23,255 nucleotides of DNA from CAYRHS01 sp964424125 (GTDB lineage: Bacteria > Actinomycetota > Acidimicrobiia > IMCC26256 > JAOSJL01), in assembly GCA_964424125.1 (NCBI GenBank), contig CAYRHS010000031.1, positions 1 to 23,255 of the forward strand, in the 5' to 3' direction. The notes beneath the pieces were generated by a model that was given only the letters and a program-made list of their open reading frames with translations, had not been told where the DNA came from and made no database searches. A program made the position numbers and the translations under genes. Of the stretch, positions 20,147-23,255 are shown piece by piece (the stretch's first letter is position 1; each line of letters begins with the position of its first letter).

Positions 20147-20805
20147 CCGAACTCGGTGAGCGTCCCGTCGTCGTAGATCGTGACCCGGCCCGGCCCCGCG
20201 ACGGTCCACGTTCCGTCGGGCGCGCGCACCATCGCGGTCTGCTCGTCGACCCCCGCCAACACGGCCTCGCGGGGCAACAGATCGACCGAGCGCTCCCAGA
20301 GGTGGGCGGGAGCGCTGTCGTGGAACGGGAAGAAGGCGAGCCCGGACACGAGCCCCAACCCCACCGTGTAGGCACCGCCTCGGGGATCGACCATCGGGTC
20401 GCACAGGACGCGTCCGCCCGCGCCCGACGCGGCCAGCACCGCGCCGCGTCCGTGGGCATCGACCAAGGCCTCGTAGAGCCGGGAGTGCATGAGCACCGAG
20501 CGGAGATGCATGGGCGAGCCGCTGCTGAGATAGACGAACGCCGCATCGGAGACGACCGCGGCGGGCTCCTCTGCTTCCGCGTCCTCCCGGTGCAGGACAG
20601 ACAGCGCCCGCACGCTCGCACCCAGCGCGTCGAAGTAGCGGCGCGCGGACTCGACGGCCGCGTCCGGCTGCTCGAAGGCCGCGGCCGTCGGGACGACGAC
20701 GACCTCCGACGTCCCGGCCTTCCGGAGCAGCGCGGCGTCAAAGTCGCGGCAGGCGTCGTTCCACTCTCGCCCGCCGACGAGCGCGAGCGTGCCGGGTTCC
20801 GTCAC
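20113..20805 (-). CDS. S51-peptidase-fold (glutamine amidotransferase-like) protein, probable pseudoenzyme
   Basis: A 230-residue protein with the dipeptidase E/cyanophycinase fold: TLALVGGREWNDACRDFDAA, EVVVVPTAAAFEQPDAAVES, AAFVYLSSGSPMHLRSVL and GAYTVGLGLVSGLAFFPFHD. In active S51 proteins the nucleophile elbow reads G-S-S-A-G-A, with the second Ser catalytic. Here it is AASGAGGRVLCDP (residues 125-137), so Gly128 replaces the nucleophile; Ser127 is adjacent but not in the elbow position. Later His/Asp residues (FFPFHDSAPAH) are present. It may bind rather than cleave its ligand. The GTG at 20805 overlaps the methyltransferase stop (GTGA). The 3' end overlaps the convergent cyclophilin gene by 34 nt. 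Confidence 0.75.
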   Translation of the reverse strand: MTEPGTLALVGGREWNDACRDFDAALLRKAGTSEVVVVPTAAAFEQPDAAVESARRYFDALGASVRALSVLHREDAEAEEPAAVVSDAAFVYLSSGSPMHLRSVLMHSRLYEALVDAHGRGAVLAASGAGGRVLCDPMVDPRGGAYTVGLGLVSGLAFFPFHDSAPAHLWERSVDLLPREAVLAGVDEQTAMVRAPDGTWTVAGPGRVTIYDDGTLTEFGQDSVIDTLKM

Positions 20806-21431
20806 GGTCTCGCCTCCCCGGCGACGAACGGCTTCACGATCGGCGGAACGCGACTCGGTTCGTGGACGCGATGCACGTCGACGTCGAAGCCCTCCCGCTC
20901 GAGGAGCCCGACCGTGTCCTGCGTGATGCGGCAACCCAGTGCGAACCACGACCAGGCGGGCTCGAGCCGCCGCTTCCACCGGAGACGGGGGCCGTCCTCG
21001 CCCCGTACGTGCTCGATGAACAGCAGACGGCCTCCCGGCCGGAGCACGCGACGGAGCTCACCGAGCGCGGCGCGCGGGTTCGGCACGGTGCAGAGCACCA
21101 GCGTCGACACCGCGACGTCGAAGGTGTGGTCCGGGTAGTGCAGGGCCTCGGCCCGATCGGCCGACAGTTCGACCGGCACCCTCGCATGCGCCAGGTGGTT
21201 CCGATCGAGGCGAGTCCGCATCGCGTCGTCGGGCTCCGTGACGACGACACGGCGCGCGTCGCGATAGTGCTCGATGTTGGCGCCCGTGCCGCCGCCGATC
21301 TCGATCACGTCGCCCGTGACGCCGGCGAGGAGCTCCTCGCGCGCCCGGCCGAGCCACGTCCGCTCGGCGGCACCGTTCACGCTGTCGTACAGGGACGCGA
21401 AGACCTTGTGGTGCAGCGATTCGAGCGACAT
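20802..21431 (-). CDS. class I SAM-dependent methyltransferase (UbiE-like)
   Basis: A 209-residue Rossmann-fold methyltransferase. Motif I is DVIEIGGGTGANIEHY, an acidic residue for the ribose follows in VVVTEPDDAMRTRL, and post-motif segments are AEALHYPDHTFDVAVSTLVL and ELRRVLRPGGRLLFIEHVRG. The ending RITQDTVGLLEREGFDVDVH resembles UbiE/phosphatidylethanolamine N-methyltransferase-like proteins and small-molecule methyltransferases; the substrate is unknown. The ATG at 21431 has TAGGCT 7 nt upstream and no ribosome site, so the mRNA is probably leaderless. It is translationally coupled to the downstream S51-like gene. Confidence 0.88.
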   Translation of the reverse strand: MSLESLHHKVFASLYDSVNGAAERTWLGRAREELLAGVTGDVIEIGGGTGANIEHYRDARRVVVTEPDDAMRTRLDRNHLAHARVPVELSADRAEALHYPDHTFDVAVSTLVLCTVPNPRAALGELRRVLRPGGRLLFIEHVRGEDGPRLRWKRRLEPAWSWFALGCRITQDTVGLLEREGFDVDVHRVHEPSRVPPIVKPFVAGEARP

Positions 21432-21438
21432 GCGCCGG

Positions 21439-21444
21439 AGCCTA
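21439..21444 (-). promoter_or_regulatory. -10-like element (TAGGCT) for the methyltransferase gene
   Basis: TAGGCT ends 7 nt before the ATG at 21431. No ribosome site is visible. Confidence 0.4.
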
Positions 21445-21482
21445 ACGGTGTCGGTCGATCGGCAGGCAGTGGAGCCGATGGG

Positions 21483-21496
21483 TTACCGATCGGTAA
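21483..21496. promoter_or_regulatory. perfect 14-bp palindrome, candidate repressor operator
   Basis: TTACCGATCGGTAA is a perfect inverted repeat. Its right end overlaps a -10-like TAAGCT at 21494-21499, and it lies 31 nt before the dehydrogenase ATG, where a bound repressor would block transcription. TetR-type regulators of fatty-acid and CoA-ester metabolism commonly use such ACCG-n2-CGGT sites. The cognate regulator is not in the window. Confidence 0.5.
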
Positions 21497-21499
21497 GCT
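21494..21499 (+). promoter_or_regulatory. -10-like element for the 3-hydroxyacyl-CoA dehydrogenase gene
   Basis: TAAGCT fits the TANNNT form and predicts a leader of about 22 nt containing the GAGGAGGT ribosome site (21513-21520). No -35 consensus is seen. Confidence 0.4.
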
Positions 21500-21527
21500 G
21501 GTGGAGTTCCCCGAGGAGGTCTCTTTC

Positions 21528-22412
21528 ATGTCGATCAAGCGCGTCGGAATCGTCGGCTCCGGGATCATGGGTGCCGGCATCACCGAGGTCGCCGCCAAGT
21601 CCGAGTTCGAGGTCGTGTTGCGGAGCCGGGCGCAGGAGACCGCGGACGCGACGCTCGCACAGCTCGACAAGTCGCTCTCGCGACAGGTCGAGAAGGAGAA
21701 GATCAGCGAGGCCGACCGGGACGCCGCCCTCGGCCGGGTCCGGGCGGTGAGCGATCTCGGCGAGCTCGCCGAATGCGACCTGGTGATCGAATCGGTGGTC
21801 GAGGACCTCGACGTCAAGAAGCAGCTCTTCGACGACCTCGATCGGGTCTGCGACGACTCGGCGATTCTCGCCACCAACACGTCCACGCTTCCGGTCATCG
21901 ACATGGCGATGCAGACCGGCAGGCCGGAGAACGTCTGCGGCATCCACTTCTTCAACCCCGCACCGGCGATGCCGCTCGTCGAGGTCGTCAAGGCGCTCAC
22001 GACCGGCGACGAGACACTGGCGACCGCGCGCGCGTTCGTCGAGCATTGCGGCAAGGACCCGGTCGACGTCAGGGACCAGACCGGCTTCATCGTTAACGCG
22101 CTGCTGTTCCCGTACCTCAACAACGCGATCAAGATGCTTGACGCGGGTGTCGCCACCCGCGACGACATCGACACCGCGATGAAGGGGGGCTGCAACTTCC
22201 CGATGGGACCGCTGCAGCTGCTGGACCTCGTCGGCCTCGACACGAGCCTGTCCATCATCGAGTCGCTCTACAACGAGTTCCGCGACCACAGCTACTCGCC
22301 CGCGCCGCTGCTGCGGCACATGGTCAGCGCCGAGAAGCTGGGCCGCAAGACGGGCGAAGGTTTCTACGACTACTCCAACCACAAGAACAAGAACAAGAAC
22401 AAGAACAAGTAA
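21528..22412 (+). CDS. hbd: 3-hydroxybutyryl-CoA (3-hydroxyacyl-CoA) dehydrogenase with a Lys-Asn repeat tail
   Basis: Interconverts 3-hydroxyacyl-CoA and acetoacetyl-CoA-type substrates with NAD(P). The 294-residue protein has the Rossmann loop RVGIVGSGIMGAGITEVAAK at residues 5-24. The catalytic segment includes the Ser in ATNTSTLPV, GIHFFNPAPAMPLVEVV with the active His, and VNALLFPYLNNAIKML. The C-terminal domain (CNFPMGPLQLLDLVGLDTSL, LGRKTGEGFYDY) is complete, so the length fits the single-function family. The ATG at 21528 has a strong GAGGAGGT ribosome site. After GFYDYSNH the protein ends in KNKNKNKNK, from four AAGAAC units; relatives usually stop soon after GFYDY. It precedes a B12-dependent acyl-CoA mutase by 49 bp, suggesting a joint role in acyl-CoA assimilation. 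Confidence 0.93.
   Translation: MSIKRVGIVGSGIMGAGITEVAAKSEFEVVLRSRAQETADATLAQLDKSLSRQVEKEKISEADRDAALGRVRAVSDLGELAECDLVIESVVEDLDVKKQLFDDLDRVCDDSAILATNTSTLPVIDMAMQTGRPENVCGIHFFNPAPAMPLVEVVKALTTGDETLATARAFVEHCGKDPVDVRDQTGFIVNALLFPYLNNAIKMLDAGVATRDDIDTAMKGGCNFPMGPLQLLDLVGLDTSLSIIESLYNEFRDHSYSPAPLLRHMVSAEKLGRKTGEGFYDYSNHKNKNKNKNK
22383..22409 (+). repeat. hexanucleotide tandem repeat (AAGAAC) x4 plus AAG at the end of hbd
   Basis: Four perfect AAGAAC units plus AAG, encoding KNKNKNKNK immediately before TAA. The unit is AT-rich in a GC-rich gene, and its length is a multiple of three, so slippage would change tail length without shifting frame. Confidence 0.9.
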
Positions 22413-22423
22413 GAAATCGCGAT

Positions 22424-22440
22424 GACGACGTGCGGTCGTC
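22424..22440 (+). terminator. small hairpin between hbd and the mutase gene
   Basis: GACGAC-GTGCG-GTCGTC forms a 6-bp stem with a 5-nt loop, 11 nt after the hbd stop. There is no T-tract, so it is more likely an mRNA-processing or weak attenuation structure than a full terminator. Confidence 0.3.
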
Positions 22441-22461
22441 GACGAGCGAGACACTAACGAC

Positions 22462-23255
22462 ATGGCCGAGCGAGACCGTCCCTGGTTGATGCGGACGTAC
22501 TCGGGTCACACCTCGGCCCGCGCGTCGAACGAGCTCTACCGAACCAACCTCGCCCGAGGTCAGACGGGGTTGTCGGTCGCCTTCGACCTCCCCACCCAGA
22601 CCGGCTACGACCCCGACGCCGCCATGGCAAGGGGTGAGGTCGGCAAGGTCGGTGTCCCCGTCCCGGACCTCGGCCAGATGCACGTGCTGTTCGCCGACAT
22701 CCCCATCGAGGACATGAACACCTCGATGACGATCAACGCCACCGCCATGTGGCTGCTCGGGATGTACGCGGCCCTCGCCGAGGAGCGCGGCGTCCCGCTC
22801 GACGCGCTCCAGGGGACGACGCAGAACGACATCATGAAGGAGTACCTGTCCCGGGGGACGTACATCTTCCCGCCCGAGGCCTCCCGACGGCTGACGGTCG
22901 ACCTCATCACGCACACGGTGCGCCACATCCCCAAGTGGAACCCGATCAACGTCTGCTCGTACCACCTGCAGGAGGCGGGCGCGACGCCTACGCAGGAGCT
23001 GGCGTTCGCGCTCGCGACCGCGGTCGACGTCCTCGACGCGGTTCGCGCCTCGGGTCAGGTGAGCGAGGACGAGTTCCCGAGCGTCGTGGGCCGGATCTCC
23101 TTCTTCGTGAACGCCGGGATCCGCTTCGTCGAAGAGGTCTGCAAGATGCGGGCCTTCACGAGACTGTGGGACGAGATCACTCGCGATCGCTACGGAGTCG
23201 AGGACGAGAAGCTCCGGCGCTTCCGCTTCGGCGTGCAGGTGAACTCTCTCGGCCT
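22462..23255 (+). CDS. B12-dependent acyl-CoA mutase, MeaA/ethylmalonyl-CoA mutase-like (partial, runs off window)
   Basis: The first 264 codons of a mutase of the methylmalonyl-CoA mutase superfamily. It starts directly with RPWLMRTYSGHTSARASNEL, lacking the long N-terminal extension of MutB. It continues GQTGLSVAFDLPTQTGYDPD, MNTSMTINATAMWLLGMYAA, TTQNDIMKEYLSRGTYIFPP and NPINVCSYHLQEAGATPTQE. DLPTQTGYDPD and SMTINATA favour the MeaA/ethylmalonyl-CoA mutase branch over MutB (DLATHRGYDSD-type) and isobutyryl-CoA mutase, from memory of those families. The B12-binding domain would lie beyond the window. The ATG at 22462 has no strong ribosome site. With the upstream 3-hydroxyacyl-CoA dehydrogenase it may serve the ethylmalonyl-CoA pathway or a related acyl-CoA route; no crotonyl-CoA carboxylase/reductase is visible here. 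Confidence 0.85.
   Translation, partial: MAERDRPWLMRTYSGHTSARASNELYRTNLARGQTGLSVAFDLPTQTGYDPDAAMARGEVGKVGVPVPDLGQMHVLFADIPIEDMNTSMTINATAMWLLGMYAALAEERGVPLDALQGTTQNDIMKEYLSRGTYIFPPEASRRLTVDLITHTVRHIPKWNPINVCSYHLQEAGATPTQELAFALATAVDVLDAVRASGQVSEDEFPSVVGRISFFVNAGIRFVEEVCKMRAFTRLWDEITRDRYGVEDEKLRRFRFGVQVNSLG

Noticed and set aside
1..23255. CRISPR array, toxin-antitoxin pair, restriction or other defence system
   Set aside because: No regularly spaced repeats, methylase-nuclease pairs or known defence motifs were seen. The methyltransferase at 20802-21431 is a small-molecule UbiE-like enzyme.

Overview
The window is high-GC bacterial DNA of actinobacterial character. Signs of this are a WhiB-family iron-sulfur regulator, a GlnR-type orphan response regulator, a type I-beta glutamine synthetase of 478 residues with the adenylylation tyrosine at about residue 406, and a paired ArsA/Get3-like ATPase operon of the kind found in mycobacteria. 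Many start codons are GTG or TTG, and many genes overlap by 4 nt (GTGA or ATGA). The class could be Acidimicrobiia or a relative, but that is inference. Two runs of exactly 10 N (14459-14468 and 17927-17936) look like scaffold gaps in a draft or metagenome assembly.

Layout. (1) 1-501: a mobile-element scar, in which a frameshifted IS3-type OrfA runs straight into the last ~35 codons of a tyrosine integrase. (2) 533-4145: a nitrogen-assimilation cluster, with glnA on the minus strand divergent from a glnA2-like gene coupled to glnR, and a candidate GlnR box between them. (3) 4230-6497: a minus-strand unit with a condensed, fused 2Fe-2S/molybdopterin hydroxylase-like protein, RidA, and a probable 54-residue membrane protein. 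(4) 6517-7374: a Tat-exported thioredoxin-like lipoprotein. (5) 7384-9686: an iron-sulfur locus, with a cysteine-rich HTH regulator and ErpA/IscA on minus and the Mrp carrier divergent on plus. (6) 9700-11679: a minus-strand set WhiB, NUDIX hydrolase, MBL-fold hydrolase. (7) 11860-12857: a regulator that has lost half of its HTH, beside a VOC-family gene. (8) 12870-14294: an NfeD-family membrane protein without catalytic residues. (9) 14282-16981: two ArsA-like ATPases, a stand-alone receiver domain and tRNA-Pro(CGG). (10) 17012-19292: lysC-asd for aspartate-family biosynthesis. (11) 19388-21431: a membrane-anchored cyclophilin, then on minus a methyltransferase and an S51-like protein lacking its nucleophile. 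(12) 21528-23255: 3-hydroxyacyl-CoA dehydrogenase and the start of a MeaA-like B12-dependent acyl-CoA mutase.

Cross-cutting themes. Six genes have a TANNNT -10-like element 6-8 nt before the start codon and no Shine-Dalgarno at normal spacing, which suggests leaderless transcripts. Three enzyme-fold proteins (the hydroxylase-like fusion, the NfeD/ClpP-like domain and the S51-like protein) appear to lack their expected catalytic residues. A perfect 14-bp palindrome overlaps the likely -10 of the acyl-CoA dehydrogenase gene. I saw no CRISPR array, prophage or recognisable defence system. The most unusual items are the condensed hydroxylase/RidA unit, the pseudoenzymes and the promoter architecture.
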